A DNA stretch of 64,000 nucleotides from Burkholderia singularis (lineage in GTDB: Bacteria; Pseudomonadota; Gammaproteobacteria; Burkholderiales; Burkholderiaceae), in assembly GCF_900176645.1 (NCBI RefSeq), contig NZ_FXAN01000061.1, forward strand, positions 62,001 through 126,000. Direction: 5' to 3'. Both the position numbers and the translations under genes were made by a program. Under the pieces are notes generated by a model. It was not told where the DNA came from. It did not search any database and worked only from the letters and a program-made list of their open reading frames with translations. Positions 1-9,403 of this stretch are shown in pieces (position 1 is the stretch's first letter; each line of letters opens with the position of its first letter).

Positions 1-292
1 ATCCGCCCGAATCGACTGCATAGCGCGGCCATACGCGCCACGATCGCCCCTGGCATCGCGTCGTTCGGAGCACAAACTTTCGCTCCGCCGATTCATCGGC
101 AGGCAGTTCGCGCTCCATTGGTCGTCCAACATGCGCGCATGCGTTACACATCCGACATGTCAAGCCGATGTCCATCGGCGTTTCGATGTATTAAAATAAG
201 CGGCTGATCCTTGCGCCGAACCTCTTGTCCGGCTCCCCGCTCAACCGCCCGCGCGCTGCGCTCGAGCACAACGCGCCAACCTGGAGACATAC

Positions 293-739
293 GTGTTCGA
301 CATGCATGTAGCCCTCCTCGCGCATGACTACGCACGTCGCGAGCCGCGCGATGTAATGGGCGATCAAGGGCTCGTGATCGTCGGCGTCGGCAGGAGCGGC
401 GAACGCGGTTTTCAGATGCTGTACCGGTTCGCGGACGTTTGCGCGTGCCTCGAGTCGTGCGGAACGAACGTGATCTTCGTCTATCCGAAAGAATCGGCGC
501 GCCACGTGCTCGACCCGATTTCGGTGTCCAGCGCGCGAATCAGACACAGCCCGAGCCTCTTTCTCGATGCCGAAGGGCGCTTCTTTCGCCGGCCGTGCCC
601 GCCGAGATCGTTAGCGCTCGCGCATCTGAGCCGCGACATGGAGCCGCTCGATACGGCAACGGTCGTGCTACAGGACGATGGTTGGGAAACCGAACTGCGT
701 GCGTTTCTCGCCCGCGCGCAGGCTCGCGTCATGCATTGA
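293..739 (+). CDS. hypothetical protein, possibly thioredoxin-fold
   Basis: A 148-residue soluble protein with no signal peptide or membrane segment. The GTG start at 293 is chosen because GGAGA lies at 283-287; an ATG at 302 is the alternative but sits further from that site. The order beta-strand, helix with a CxxxC-like pair (ADVCACLESC), strand (NVIFVYP), then SPSLFLDAEG before a last strand loosely recalls AhpC/thioredoxin-like folds, where a proline precedes a strand ending in D/G. No proper CxxC active site is present, so a redox role is only a guess. I do not recognise the family. An AT-rich stretch near 190-200 could hold its promoter. Confidence 0.55.
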   Translation: MFDMHVALLAHDYARREPRDVMGDQGLVIVGVGRSGERGFQMLYRFADVCACLESCGTNVIFVYPKESARHVLDPISVSSARIRHSPSLFLDAEGRFFRRPCPPRSLALAHLSRDMEPLDTATVVLQDDGWETELRAFLARAQARVMH

Positions 740-815
740 GCCGGCGGTGCAGGTGCAATGCAGTGATCGTGCCGGAAATGACGAAGAGGCCGGACGACGG
801 CCTGGAATTGTTTCG

Positions 816-1067
816 ATGAAGCCTTGTGATGTTTGTCTGCCGTTCGCCGGCGAGCGGCCCCCGAGCGACGCGCCGCTGATCGCCGTCGGCAAACCGAAGA
901 AGCTGCGGCCGCTGATGAGCAAGCCGCTGATCGTCGGCAAATTTCGTTGCCACACATGCGGCGGATATTGGATGCGGGAAACCGATATGTCCGAGCCGCA
1001 ACGCGACCAATGGCTGTTTCTCGGCCACGCGACGAGCATTCTCGAACCAGCCGCGCACCGGCCGTGA
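816..1067 (+). CDS. small zinc-ribbon-like hypothetical protein
   Basis: An 83-residue protein starting at the ATG at 816 (MKPCDVC). It has two CxxC knuckles, CDVC near residues 4-7 and CHTC near 45-48, separated by a basic, proline-rich stretch. This layout would bind one zinc ion, as in small zinc-ribbon proteins. An upstream in-frame extension overlaps the previous gene and looks non-coding. No catalytic motif is visible. It may be a nucleic-acid-binding or adaptor protein; the function is unknown. Confidence 0.5.
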   Translation: MKPCDVCLPFAGERPPSDAPLIAVGKPKKLRPLMSKPLIVGKFRCHTCGGYWMRETDMSEPQRDQWLFLGHATSILEPAAHRP

Positions 1068-1267
1068 ACGCCCGCCGGCCGGCTCTGCGCAGCACACGCA
1101 TGCCGATCACGAACGACGCTCATACGTTGAGAAACGGCATGACGTTCCGTGCGTCCGCTTGGGCGCGGCGTGCGTGCTTGGCAGCCTGTTGGCCCGCCGA
1201 TCGACGGCTAACGCGCGAGGCCCATATCAGGTAGATTGTCCCGCTCCAACCGCTCTGTGAGTTGCCG

Positions 1268-2779
1268 ATGCCTGCCGCTTCGCCGCACCGCCCGCTCCCG
1301 CCGGTCGTCGTCTGGTTTCGTGATGATCTGCGGGTTGCCGATAACCCCGCACTCGCCCATGCCGCCGCATCGGGCCACCCTGTCGTATGCGTTTATGTCT
1401 ACGATCCGCAGCCACGGAATATTCGCCCACCAGGCGCTGCCGCGCGCTGGTGGCTTCATGAATCGTTGCGCGAACTCGACGTTTCCCTTGCCGCAATGGG
1501 CGGTCAACTGACCGTGCTTCGCGGGCCGGAGCAACAGACGATCGAAGCGTTTGCCGTCAAAATCGGTGCGATCAAAGTGTGCTGGAACCGCCGATACTCG
1601 GCAGCGCAACGCGAGACAGACGCGGCGATCAAATCGGCGCTGAAAGAACGTGGAATGGCGGTTCTGACTTTCAATGGCCACCTGCTGCGCGAGCCCTGGA
1701 CAGTGGCCACGCAGGATGCCAGGCCATATCAGGTATTCAGCGCGTATTGGCGCGCGGCGCGCCACGACTATCGCGCCGAAGAGCCGTTGCCCGCGCCGCG
1801 TCACATCGACTTTTTCCCCGTGCCGGAAGACGTGAGCGCCCAGGTGAAGGATTTGTCGGCATTGGCGCTTCAGCCTTGCGCACCCGACTGGGCAGGCGGA
1901 TTGCGCGCGACATGGCAATGCGGCGAACAAGCGGCGCAGCGTCAGCTCGAGTCCTTTCTAGCCCGCGCGCTGGCCGGTTACGCGAGTGGGCGGGACAATC
2001 CTGCGATGACGGCAACCAGCCGGCTTTCGCCGTATCTGCGTTTCGGCAATCTTTCGGTGCGGCAGGTATGGCATGCCGCGCGGTCGGCCGCGCGCCCCCG
2101 CTCCTCTTCGAGCGCCGCCGACGCGAGTGTGGGCAAGTTTCTCGACGAGCTGGGCTGGCGCGAGTTCTCGTATTATTTGCTTTATCATTTTGCGCCATTG
2201 CATCAGGTCAACTTCAAACGCCAATTCGACGCAATGCCGTGGTGCACCGATGCCGGCGAACTGCGCGCCTGGCAGCGCGGCGAAACCGGCTATCCGCTCG
2301 TCGATGCCGGCATGCGGGAGCTTTGGCATACCGGCTGGATGCACAACCGGGTTCGCATGGTGGTTGCGTCCTTTCTCGTCAAGCATTTGCTTATCGATTG
2401 GCGCGACGGAGAAGCGTGGTTCTGGGACACGCTCGTGGATGCCGACGAGGCAAGCAACCCGGCAAACTGGCAATGGGTAGCCGGCAGCGGCGCGGACGCG
2501 GCGCCTTACTTTCGCATCTTCAATCCGGTGCTGCAGGGTCAGAAGTTCGACCCGGACGGCAACTATGTGCGACGCTGGGTGCCCGAGCTTTCGCGTCTAC
2601 CCGGCGAATCGATTCACGCGCCGTGGCTCGCTCAATCTGCACAGTTGACCGCCGCGTCGGTTCGGCTCGGCCACGACTACCCACAGCCCATCGTGGCTCA
2701 TCAGTATGCGCGCGAGCGCGCCCTCGCAGCTTTGGACAACATGCGCGGCGGGCACGCGCATCGCACGACGACTCGATAG
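1268..2779 (+). CDS. phrB: deoxyribodipyrimidine photolyase
   Basis: A 503-residue light-driven DNA repair flavoenzyme that splits cyclobutane pyrimidine dimers. The N-terminal alpha/beta photolyase domain begins with VVVWFRDDLRVADNPAL and covers about residues 12-140. The helical FAD-binding domain follows, with the family blocks LDELGWREFSYYLLYHF, GMRELWHTGWMHNRVRM (the helix contacting FAD and the lesion), WQWVAGSGADAAPYFRIFNP and GNYVRRWVPEL. The run of tryptophans typical of the electron-transfer chain is present. The ATG at 1268 is preferred over a TTG at 1262. It stands alone, between a small zinc-ribbon gene and a convergent carbonic anhydrase gene. A cryptochrome is less likely because there is no C-terminal extension. 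Confidence 0.93.
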   Translation: MPAASPHRPLPPVVVWFRDDLRVADNPALAHAAASGHPVVCVYVYDPQPRNIRPPGAAARWWLHESLRELDVSLAAMGGQLTVLRGPEQQTIEAFAVKIGAIKVCWNRRYSAAQRETDAAIKSALKERGMAVLTFNGHLLREPWTVATQDARPYQVFSAYWRAARHDYRAEEPLPAPRHIDFFPVPEDVSAQVKDLSALALQPCAPDWAGGLRATWQCGEQAAQRQLESFLARALAGYASGRDNPAMTATSRLSPYLRFGNLSVRQVWHAARSAARPRSSSSAADASVGKFLDELGWREFSYYLLYHFAPLHQVNFKRQFDAMPWCTDAGELRAWQRGETGYPLVDAGMRELWHTGWMHNRVRMVVASFLVKHLLIDWRDGEAWFWDTLVDADEASNPANWQWVAGSGADAAPYFRIFNPVLQGQKFDPDGNYVRRWVPELSRLPGESIHAPWLAQSAQLTAASVRLGHDYPQPIVAHQYARERALAALDNMRGGHAHRTTTR

Positions 2780-2944
2780 CGGCTTCGGCATGCGGCAACC
2801 GCCCGGCGCTTCCCCGTCCCGGGCGGTGACGGCAAAAGATCGGCGCTGCAATGAAACCGGCAGCCGGGGCTGCCGGATACCTGCCATTTCTGCAATAAAT
2901 CGCGAAAACGAAAACCGGCTATCGCACCGGCAATTCAGACCGCA

Positions 2945-3604
2945 TCACACCGGTTCGCGGCCGCGCGAAGTCACGGCAACGGTGGTCGGTGACTCGGCGA
3001 GCGGTACGAAGCGTCGCGTCGCGCCGTCAAGCGCGTCGATGCTGCCTGTCTCGATGTCGTAGACCCAGCCGTGCAGCGTCATGCGCCCCTGTTCGAGCGC
3101 AAGCGCCACCGAAGGATGTGTGCGCAGATTCGCCAACTGGGCGATGACGTTTTCACGCACGAGCCCATCGAGCTTGGCGCGAGGCGTATCGAACTGATGC
3201 GCGGCATTGATCGCCTTCGCGGCATCCGAATGGCGCAGCCAGTTGGCCACCGCCGGCAAATGATCGAGGCACGTGCACCGCGAGATCGCGCCCATCGCGC
3301 CGCAGTCGGAGTGGCCGCAAATCACGATATCCCGCACACCCAGTACCGCAACCGCATATTCGACGGTAGCCGACACGCCGCCCGGCTCCGGGCCGTAAGA
3401 CGGCACGATATTGCCCGCATTGCGAATCACGAACAGCTCGCCCGGCTCGCGCTGCGTGAGAAGTTCGGGCACGACGCGACTATCCGAGCAGGTGACGAAT
3501 AATGCCTTCGGATTTTGCGTCGTCGCAAGTTGCTTGAAAAGTTCGATGCGTTGCGGATAGATCTCGCGCTGAAAGCGCAGAAAGCCGTCGATGATGTCAC
3601 GCAT
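2945..3604 (-). CDS. can: beta-class carbonic anhydrase
   Basis: A 219-residue zinc enzyme interconverting CO2 and bicarbonate in the cytoplasm. The signature CSDSR (Cys39, Asp41, Arg43) and the GHSDCGAM block (His98, Cys101) supply the Cys-His-Cys zinc site and the Asp/Arg dyad. [14 protein letters not shown] is also a family hallmark. The ATG at 3604 is preceded on the minus strand by GGAGGA at good spacing. Length matches the Can/CynT family; no cyanase gene is nearby, so a general bicarbonate-supply role is more likely than cyanate metabolism. Confidence 0.95.
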   Translation of the reverse strand: MRDIIDGFLRFQREIYPQRIELFKQLATTQNPKALFVTCSDSRVVPELLTQREPGELFVIRNAGNIVPSYGPEPGGVSATVEYAVAVLGVRDIVICGHSDCGAMGAISRCTCLDHLPAVANWLRHSDAAKAINAAHQFDTPRAKLDGLVRENVIAQLANLRTHPSVALALEQGRMTLHGWVYDIETGSIDALDGATRRFVPLAESPTTVAVTSRGREPV

Positions 3605-4169
3605 GTAACGTCCTCCAAATTCGATTGCCGGCGCGACCGTTCGATAAACTGCCGCTCCGGGCGGCCGCCATTATCGCCGAAAATCGAATATCAGCCGAAC
3701 CTCCGTGTCCGTTTCGATGCGCTCATTTTGATGCGCTCATCCGCGCCGCGCGGCCGACGTGAACATGCCGCGGCGCATACGAATAACGCACCGGTGAGCG
3801 AACCGTCGCCAAGCCGATTCGCGTCGCGGCCAGGTCGCCGCTTTCGCCATGCAGGACGGTCGCGCCGTTGCCGCGCGTCGTCCACGCTTGCGCATATCCG
3901 CCCTGCGTCAATTCTTCAACCGTCGGACGCCGACCATCGACGGTGACACCGCACGCAACGCATATACGCCAATGCCCGCACGCAGCGCGTGCACGCAAAC
4001 ACGCCGCCGTCACCGAAACGGCGGTCGATCGCATCCGGGCTGGGCATCAGGCGTACTGCAATTCGGACATCGCGCGCACGGTCCGGTTGAGCAGCGCTGC
4101 CATGCATTCGCCGCGGCGGCACGCGCGAGCGCTGCCGCCACGGTACTCACGCCGCTCGCTGCCGGCGCG
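3605..4169. other. intergenic stretch, no supported gene
   Basis: About 565 bases between the carbonic anhydrase start and the end of the Hsp20 pair. Several overlapping open frames exist on both strands, but none has a recognisable motif together with a ribosome binding site. One minus-strand frame (3723-4034) contains two CxxC-like cysteines and could be a decayed small gene; I cannot support it. Confidence 0.4.
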
Positions 4170-4577
4170 TCAGGCCATTTTCACCTCGATGCGCCGCGGG
4201 CGTGCCTCTTCGCGACGCGGAATCGTCAGCTTCAGCACGCCGTCCTGCAGGCTGGCCTCGATTTTCGCCGTATCGAAATCCGGTGACAGCGTGAAAGTGC
4301 GCGAGAAATGCGGCTCGCGTACTTCGGCATGCTGCAACTGGAGGTTGGCGGGCGTCGGCACGATGGCTTCCGCTTCGATGGAAAGGTTGTCATCATGGAC
4401 CCGCACGTCGAGCTTGTCTTTCGTCACGCCGGGCAGGTCGGCCCATAGTGTCACGCCGTGGCTGTTCTCATAGATGTCGACTGCCGGAGTGACTGCCGTG
4501 CGGTGCGCGGGCTGCCCGCCTTGCGTGCGCGTGACGGCGGATCGTTGGGGTTGGGTGAGTCTGGTGGTGTCGCTCAT
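4170..4577 (-). CDS. small heat-shock protein, Hsp20 family (second of pair)
   Basis: A 135-residue ATP-independent holdase chaperone. The alpha-crystallin domain covers about residues 28-120: it opens with PAVDIYENSHGVTLWADLPG, which is the typical first strand, and ends with the conserved GVLKLTIPR motif needed for dimer and oligomer assembly. A short disordered N-terminus rich in Thr/Gln precedes it, and a basic tail RRIEVKMA follows. The start has GAGGAG just upstream. It lies 15 bases downstream of a second hsp20 gene in the same direction, so the two are almost certainly cotranscribed and may form mixed oligomers, as IbpA/IbpB do in enterics. Confidence 0.93.
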   Translation of the reverse strand: MSDTTRLTQPQRSAVTRTQGGQPAHRTAVTPAVDIYENSHGVTLWADLPGVTKDKLDVRVHDDNLSIEAEAIVPTPANLQLQHAEVREPHFSRTFTLSPDFDTAKIEASLQDGVLKLTIPRREEARPRRIEVKMA

Positions 4578-4592
4578 TTTCCGCTCCTCGAA

Positions 4593-5030
4593 TTACTGAA
4601 TAGTGATGGCGCGCGGTTTGGACGATTCGCGCTTGCCCACTCTGATCGACAAGCAACCATTTTCGTAACGTGCGTCGACCTTGTCGGGATCTGCCGTTTG
4701 CGGCAGTTCAATGACGCGCCGGAACGTGCCGGTGAAGCGCTCCTGCGCATAGGCGCGCGTTTCCTCTTCGCCCGTTTGCACGGGTTTGCGTTCACCGCTG
4801 ATAGTCAGCAACCCTTTGTCGATCGAGACGTCGAGCGCCGCGGCGTCGACGCCCGGCACGAACGCGACGATCTCGATCGAATCATCGGTCGCCCCGATGT
4901 TGATGGCCGGAAAAGTGCCGAAACGGCTCGCCCGGATGCTGGACGGGAAAGGACCGAACAGGCCCTCCATCTGCCGCTGCAAGCGGTCGAGTTCCCTGAA
5001 AAGACCCGTGCCGGAATAAAGATCGCTCAT
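4593..5030 (-). CDS. small heat-shock protein, Hsp20 family (first of pair)
   Basis: A 145-residue Hsp20 chaperone starting at the ATG at 5030 (MSDLYSG), preceded by AGGAGA. An in-frame open reading extends far upstream but has no start signal and is not coding. The N-terminal helix with FRELDRLQRQMEGLFG is the classic Hsp20 leader; the alpha-crystallin domain runs from about residue 41 (PAINIGATDD) to 137, with GCLSIRVGK at its end and a short tail ending AITIQ. It is the promoter-proximal gene of the hsp20 pair. Confidence 0.93.
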   Translation of the reverse strand: MSDLYSGTGLFRELDRLQRQMEGLFGPFPSSIRASRFGTFPAINIGATDDSIEIVAFVPGVDAAALDVSIDKGLLTISGERKPVQTGEEETRAYAQERFTGTFRRVIELPQTADPDKVDARYENGCLSIRVGKRESSKPRAITIQ

Positions 5031-5167
5031 GATGGCGCTCTCCTCATGTGATGCGTCGAGACGAACGGACCTACGCGCTCCAGTTCGCCTGCCGACGTCT
5101 GGCAAACAAATCGAAACACGCAACGCACGGCGCAGGTACTCGCCATGCCGCTGCTTGAGCGAAGCTT

Positions 5168-5196
5168 TAGATAGGCACTCGAATGGGGAATTCAAG
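5168..5196 (-). promoter_or_regulatory. candidate promoter of the hsp20 pair
   Basis: On the minus strand CTTGAA (5191-5196) gives a -35-like TTGAAT, followed after 16 bases by TATCTA (5168-5173) as a -10. CCCCAT follows CTTGAA after two bases; CTTGAA and CCCCAT are the two heat-shock sigma-32 words but are far too close here to form a normal sigma-32 promoter. Distance to the start codon is about 138 bases. Confidence 0.35.
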
Positions 5197-5279
5197 AGGC
5201 GAAAACGAAATCGCGGACTTGGAAATCGTCCGACAGATCCTATCATCGCAGGCAAAGGCCCCCCCAAACGGAGGACTCC

Positions 5280-5663
5280 ATGGAATTCGACACTGACTGG
5301 TTGACGCTCGGCAGGCACCGCGTGCGGCTGCGCTCGACCAAGGGCTTTCCGACGGAAGCGATGCGCACCGTGGCGGAAGTGGTCCGAATCGCGATCGACA
5401 ACAACATGAGCGCCCGTGCGCGGCTGGTCGAACTCGTCTGCCGGCAGGAAAAGGCCTACGACGTCGTCATCGGAACCACGATCGCCGAAGACAAGGTTTG
5501 CGCGCCGCAACTCGAAGCCGCCATCGCGGTCGTGCTCGGGCTGCTGCCGCAGCAGATCAATATCACCGTCACGCCGGTCGCACAGGCGGACGTGGACCTG
5601 CACTTCGGCGTCTACGAGCGCATGCTGGCCGAAAAACTAGGCACCGCACCGCCGATCCAGTAG
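5280..5663 (+). CDS. hypothetical protein
   Basis: A 127-residue soluble protein with a strong ribosome binding site (GGAGGA, four bases before the ATG). It has no signal peptide and no cysteine cluster. The second half (LEAAIAVVLGLLPQQINITVTPVAQADVDLHF is split over about residues 78-110) suggests an alpha/beta fold. It is divergent from the hsp20 pair and shares its upstream region, which hints at stress-linked expression, but this is only inferred from position. I do not recognise the family. Confidence 0.7.
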   Translation: MEFDTDWLTLGRHRVRLRSTKGFPTEAMRTVAEVVRIAIDNNMSARARLVELVCRQEKAYDVVIGTTIAEDKVCAPQLEAAIAVVLGLLPQQINITVTPVAQADVDLHFGVYERMLAEKLGTAPPIQ

Positions 5664-5860
5664 CACCACATGCAACGGACATTCTGCGCGAGGCGTCCGC
5701 CTGAACGGCAATGCGCGCAATACGAAGACACGCGCCTGGACACGCCGCGCCCGTGCGGCATACGGCGTGTGCGTGCCCTGCCACGCCGCCTGGCATGCAG
5801 CGGGATCGGAACGCGCACGCCGGCGGTGGCGCTCCCTGCCGGCATCACGCCTCCAAAATA

Positions 5861-5889
5861 TGAAAAATGCCGGCGATGGCGGCCGGCAT
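5861..5889 (-). terminator. rho-independent terminator of the two-component operon
   Basis: An 8-bp inverted repeat (ATGCCGGC at 5867-5874 and GCCGGCAT at 5882-5889) with a 7-base loop. Read on the minus strand it is followed by a T-rich tract (5861-5867), so it would end transcription of the sensor kinase gene whose stop is at 5945. Confidence 0.7.
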
Positions 5890-5944
5890 GGCAATCCGGG
5901 CGTTGAAATTTGCCCACGATAACGGACTACCCGACGCAACCGGC

Positions 5945-7408
5945 TCAACCGGTTCGATCGTCGAAAAACCGCATCGATTTGGTTCGCCCATTCGGCAAGC
6001 CTCGCGCCGCCTCGCTCGATACCGGCAGCGTCACCGTCGCGATCAATCCGCCGCCGGCGGCATCGGCCAGCTCGACCCGCCCTTGGTGCAACCGCGCGAT
6101 CTCCCGCACGATCGACAGCCCAAGCCCGGTGCCTTCGACTGTCTGCGCATTGCTGCCGCGATGGAAACGCGCGAACACGGCGTCGCGCTCGTGCGCCGCA
6201 ATCCCCGGCCCGTTGTCAATCACGTCGAGCCGCGCGACGTCGCCTTCGCGCCCCACGCGCACGGTGATCACCGCGCGATTGCCCGCATAGCGGATCGCGT
6301 TGTCGATCAGATTGCCGATCATCTCCGACAGCAATTCGGGCCGCCCGTCCACGACGACATCCGCGTCGTGCTCGAAGCCGAGATCGATGTCGCGCGAGCG
6401 TGCGACGGGCGACCAGTCGAGCGTCACGCTGCGCGCGACGCGATGCAGCGCGACCGGCTCGTGCGTGGCCGTGTGGCCGCTATCCGAATCGAGCCGCGAC
6501 AGCGACAACAATTGCTGAACGATCTTCGCTGCCTGCCGCACCGCACCATCGACGCGTCGCAGATGCACGCCGACCCGCTGTTGCTCGGCCGGCCGCAGCG
6601 CAAGCTCGACGCCCGCCTGCACGGCCGCGAGCGGCGTTTTCAGCTGATGCGCGGCATCCGCGAAAAAGCGCCGCCGCGCGATCTGCATGCGCTGGGTGCG
6701 GCCGATGTATTGATTGATCGATTCGACGAGCGGCGCAAGCTCGCTTGGCATGCCGAGCGTATCTAGCGGAGCCGGATCGTCCTCGGCGCGCGCGGCGACC
6801 GTCGCGGACAGCCGGTTCAGCGGGCGCAGCCCGCGCGCCACGCCCAGCCAAACGATACCGAGCGCCAGCACGACGAGCAGCCCTTCCTGCAACAGCGAGC
6901 CGGTCAGAATCTCGCGCGCGAGCGCCTGGCGCGCTTCGATCGTTTCGCCGACCATCACCCAGACGACCCGTGATTGCGCGCTCGGCACATCGTGAATCGG
7001 CAGGCGCAGCGCGGCCATGCGCAGCCGCTCGCCGCGATAGACGGCATCGTAGTAATGCGTGACGAACGGCTCGCCGCTGCCGGCGTCGAGCGCCTTGGGC
7101 AGCGGCAGATCGGGATAGCCGGTGACCGCGCGGCCGCCGCTCTCGCGAATCAGATAGTAGATCTTGCCGCCGTCGTTCGATTCGAACATCTCCAGCGCGA
7201 GATACGGCAGATTGACTTCGATATCGCCGCCATTGAGTTGCACGCCCTCGCAGATCGATTTCAGCGACGACGACAGCGTGCGGTCGAACGCGACATGCGC
7301 GGCGCTCATCGCGCGCTGATAGGTGAGCCACGAATCCAGAACGAGCAGCCCCAAAAGCGGCAGCAGCAGCCACAGCGTGAGTTGCGTGCGCAGATTCGGA
7401 CGCATCAT
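5945..7408 (-). CDS. sensor histidine kinase, TctE-like
   Basis: A 487-residue membrane kinase. Transmembrane segment one is about residues 10-27, followed by a periplasmic sensor domain of about 140 residues like the 2CSK_N domain of TctE kinases, then segment two at about 174-192 and a short HAMP-like linker. The phosphoacceptor is His254 in FFADAAHQLKTPLAAVQ. ATP-binding boxes follow: N box EMIGNLIDNAIRYAG, G1 DNGPGIA, F box FARFHRG and G2 GTGLGLSIV. Its ATG overlaps the regulator's stop codon by four bases (ATGA), so the two proteins are translationally coupled. Divergent position beside an ABC importer suggests it senses that importer's substrate. Confidence 0.92.
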   Translation of the reverse strand: MMRPNLRTQLTLWLLLPLLGLLVLDSWLTYQRAMSAAHVAFDRTLSSSLKSICEGVQLNGGDIEVNLPYLALEMFESNDGGKIYYLIRESGGRAVTGYPDLPLPKALDAGSGEPFVTHYYDAVYRGERLRMAALRLPIHDVPSAQSRVVWVMVGETIEARQALAREILTGSLLQEGLLVVLALGIVWLGVARGLRPLNRLSATVAARAEDDPAPLDTLGMPSELAPLVESINQYIGRTQRMQIARRRFFADAAHQLKTPLAAVQAGVELALRPAEQQRVGVHLRRVDGAVRQAAKIVQQLLSLSRLDSDSGHTATHEPVALHRVARSVTLDWSPVARSRDIDLGFEHDADVVVDGRPELLSEMIGNLIDNAIRYAGNRAVITVRVGREGDVARLDVIDNGPGIAAHERDAVFARFHRGSNAQTVEGTGLGLSIVREIARLHQGRVELADAAGGGLIATVTLPVSSEAARGLPNGRTKSMRFFDDRTG

Positions 7409-8079
7409 GCCGAAGCGCTCGCTTCGAGCAGATAGCCCAGCCCACGCAGCGTCACGATCGCCACGCCGCGATTGTCGAGCTTTCTACGCAGACGATGCAC
7501 GTAAATCTCGATCGCGTCCGTGTTGACCGACTCGTCGAGCCCGAAGATCTTCTCCGACAGCGTTTCCTTGTTGATCGCGCGGCCGTTGCGCAGGATCAGC
7601 ACTTCGAGCACCGAGCGCTCGCGCGGGGTTAGCTGCAGCGCCTCGCCGGCCAGCCGGAAGTTGCGATCGACGCTGTCGTAGACGAGCGGCCCGCACTCGA
7701 TGCGCGAATGCTCATGTCCCAGGCTGCGCCGGATCAGCGCGCGGGCGCGCGCTTCCAGTTCGGTCAGATCGAACGGCTTGGACAGATAGTCGTCGGCGCC
7801 GAGGTCAAGCCCCCTCACGCGATCCTCGACCGAGCCGTGCGCGGTGAGGATCAGCACCGGCACCGGATTGCGCCGCGCGCGCAGGCGCCTGAGCACTTCG
7901 AGCCCGTCGAGCTTCGGCAGCCCAAGATCGAGAATCACGAGCGCGTAATCCTGGGTGCGCAGCACGTGGTCCGCCGCTTCCCCGTCCGCCATGTGATCGA
8001 CCGCGAAACACGCGGTGCTCAGCGCATCGGCAAGCGACTGCGCAAGGATCGGATTGTCTTCGACGAGCAGCACACGCAT
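7405..8079 (-). CDS. response regulator, OmpR/TctD-like
   Basis: A 224-residue DNA-binding response regulator. The receiver domain (1-115) has the acidic pair Glu7/Asp8, phosphoacceptor Asp51 in LVILDLGLPKLDG, and the conserved Lys in LSKPFDLTELEAR. The C-terminal winged helix (about 125-220) contains LTPRERSVLEVL and the recognition region TDAIEIYVHRLRRKL. The ATG at 8079 (MRVLLVEDN) is the conserved family start; an upstream in-frame start would add nine non-homologous residues. It probably controls the divergent importer and perhaps the porin gene from the shared 8080-8203 region. Confidence 0.93.
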   Translation of the reverse strand: MRVLLVEDNPILAQSLADALSTACFAVDHMADGEAADHVLRTQDYALVILDLGLPKLDGLEVLRRLRARRNPVPVLILTAHGSVEDRVRGLDLGADDYLSKPFDLTELEARARALIRRSLGHEHSRIECGPLVYDSVDRNFRLAGEALQLTPRERSVLEVLILRNGRAINKETLSEKIFGLDESVNTDAIEIYVHRLRRKLDNRGVAIVTLRGLGYLLEASASA

Positions 8080-8203
8080 GGGAACCTCGGGAAATCCATG
8101 ACACAAAATGCATTATTTTGAACCGAAATGAAAGCAGGCTGAAAGTGCGCCGCCCTTACCATCCGCGTCACTCGAACAACACAACAAGCCATTGGAGGAA
8201 GAC

Positions 8204-9304
8204 ATGCCGTTCGCACCCAAGCGCGTAGCCGCGATCGTCACGCTCGTCGCGAGCGCGGCCGCCAGCGCCGTCTACGCGCAGGTTCCCGCCGGATATCCGG
8301 GAAATTACCAAGGCACGATCGACGCCGCGAAAAAGGAAGGCAAGCTGATCGTCTATTCGACGACCGACACCGGCCTGGTGCGGCCATTGCTCAAGGATTT
8401 CGAAAGCCTATACGGCGTGAAGGTCGAATACAACGACATGAACAGCACCGAGCTGTACAACCGCTACATCAGCGAGAACGCGGCGAACAGCACGAGCGCC
8501 GACGTGCTGTGGAGTTCCGCGATGGATCTGCAGATCAAGCTGGTCAACGACGGCCTGATGACGTCATACGATTCGCCGGAGAGCGCGTACATCCCGCAAT
8601 GGGCGCAGTATCAGAAGCAGGCTTACGGCACGACCTTCGAGCCGCTCGCGATCGTCTACAACAAACGGCTGATTGCCAACAACGAAGCGCCCAAGACCCG
8701 CGCCGATCTGATCCGGCTGCTGCAATCGCAGCCCGAACGCTTCAAGGGCAAGGTCACCACCTACGACATCGAGAAATCCGGCGTCGGCTTCAACTATCTG
8801 ACCCAGGATGCGCACGTCAACGAGAAGGTCACCTGGGAGCTGGTGAAGGCGATCGGCGCCACCGGGCCGAAGCTGCAATCCAGCACCGGCGCGATGATGG
8901 AGCGGATCTCGTCCGGCGAGAACCTGATCGGCTACAACATCATCGGTTCGTATGCCTACGCGAAAGCGAAAAAGGACAAATCGATCGGCTATGTGTTTCC
9001 GAGCGATTACACGCAAGTCGTCAGCCGCCTCGCGACGATCTCGAAGAAAGCGAAGAACCCGAATGCCGCGCGGCTGTGGATCGATTACCTGCTGTCGCAG
9101 CGCGGCCAGACGCTGATCGCGAATCAGGCGAATCTGTATGCGATCCGCTCGGACGTGAACGGCGAGACGTCGGCGGCGGGCTTGTCGAAGGCGCTCGGCG
9201 ATTCGTTGAAGCCGATCCAGATCGGCACGGGCCTGCTGGTCTATCTCGACCAGTCGAAGCGCCTCGCGTTCCTCAAGCAATGGCAACAGTCGATCAAGCG
9301 CTGA
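8204..9304 (+). CDS. ABC transporter substrate-binding protein, FbpA/AfuA-like
   Basis: A 366-residue periplasmic binding protein with a Sec signal peptide ending in AVYA-QVP. The ATG at 8204 has GGAGGA at 8194-8199. The mature part starts with the family opening KLIVYSTTDTGLVRPLLKDF and contains SADVLWSSAMDLQ and EPLAIVYNKRL. Such proteins are often annotated as iron(III) binders, but in Actinobacillus AfuA of the same family binds hexose phosphates, and relatives bind phosphoglycerate or organophosphonates. The adjacent TctDE-like kinase pair and porin favour an organic anion over iron; this is inference. Confidence 0.85.
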   Translation: MPFAPKRVAAIVTLVASAAASAVYAQVPAGYPGNYQGTIDAAKKEGKLIVYSTTDTGLVRPLLKDFESLYGVKVEYNDMNSTELYNRYISENAANSTSADVLWSSAMDLQIKLVNDGLMTSYDSPESAYIPQWAQYQKQAYGTTFEPLAIVYNKRLIANNEAPKTRADLIRLLQSQPERFKGKVTTYDIEKSGVGFNYLTQDAHVNEKVTWELVKAIGATGPKLQSSTGAMMERISSGENLIGYNIIGSYAYAKAKKDKSIGYVFPSDYTQVVSRLATISKKAKNPNAARLWIDYLLSQRGQTLIANQANLYAIRSDVNGETSAAGLSKALGDSLKPIQIGTGLLVYLDQSKRLAFLKQWQQSIKR

Positions 9305-9403
9305 GCGCCGCCCGCGCGGCGCGCTAGGCGCCCTTCCCTTTTCGACGACCTCCCTTTCGGTGATTTTCTTTTCACGCGGCCTGCGGGCCGCAGGGGCAAA
9401 CTC

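Noticed and set aside
3868..4473. Open frames on the plus strand before and across the second hsp20 gene
   Set aside because: They overlap a well-supported hsp20 gene on the other strand and have no recognisable sequence.
5031..5603. In-frame upstream extension of the first hsp20 gene
   Set aside because: It overlaps the opposite-strand gene at 5280-5663, has no start signal, and Hsp20 proteins of this type begin at the MSDLYSG methionine.
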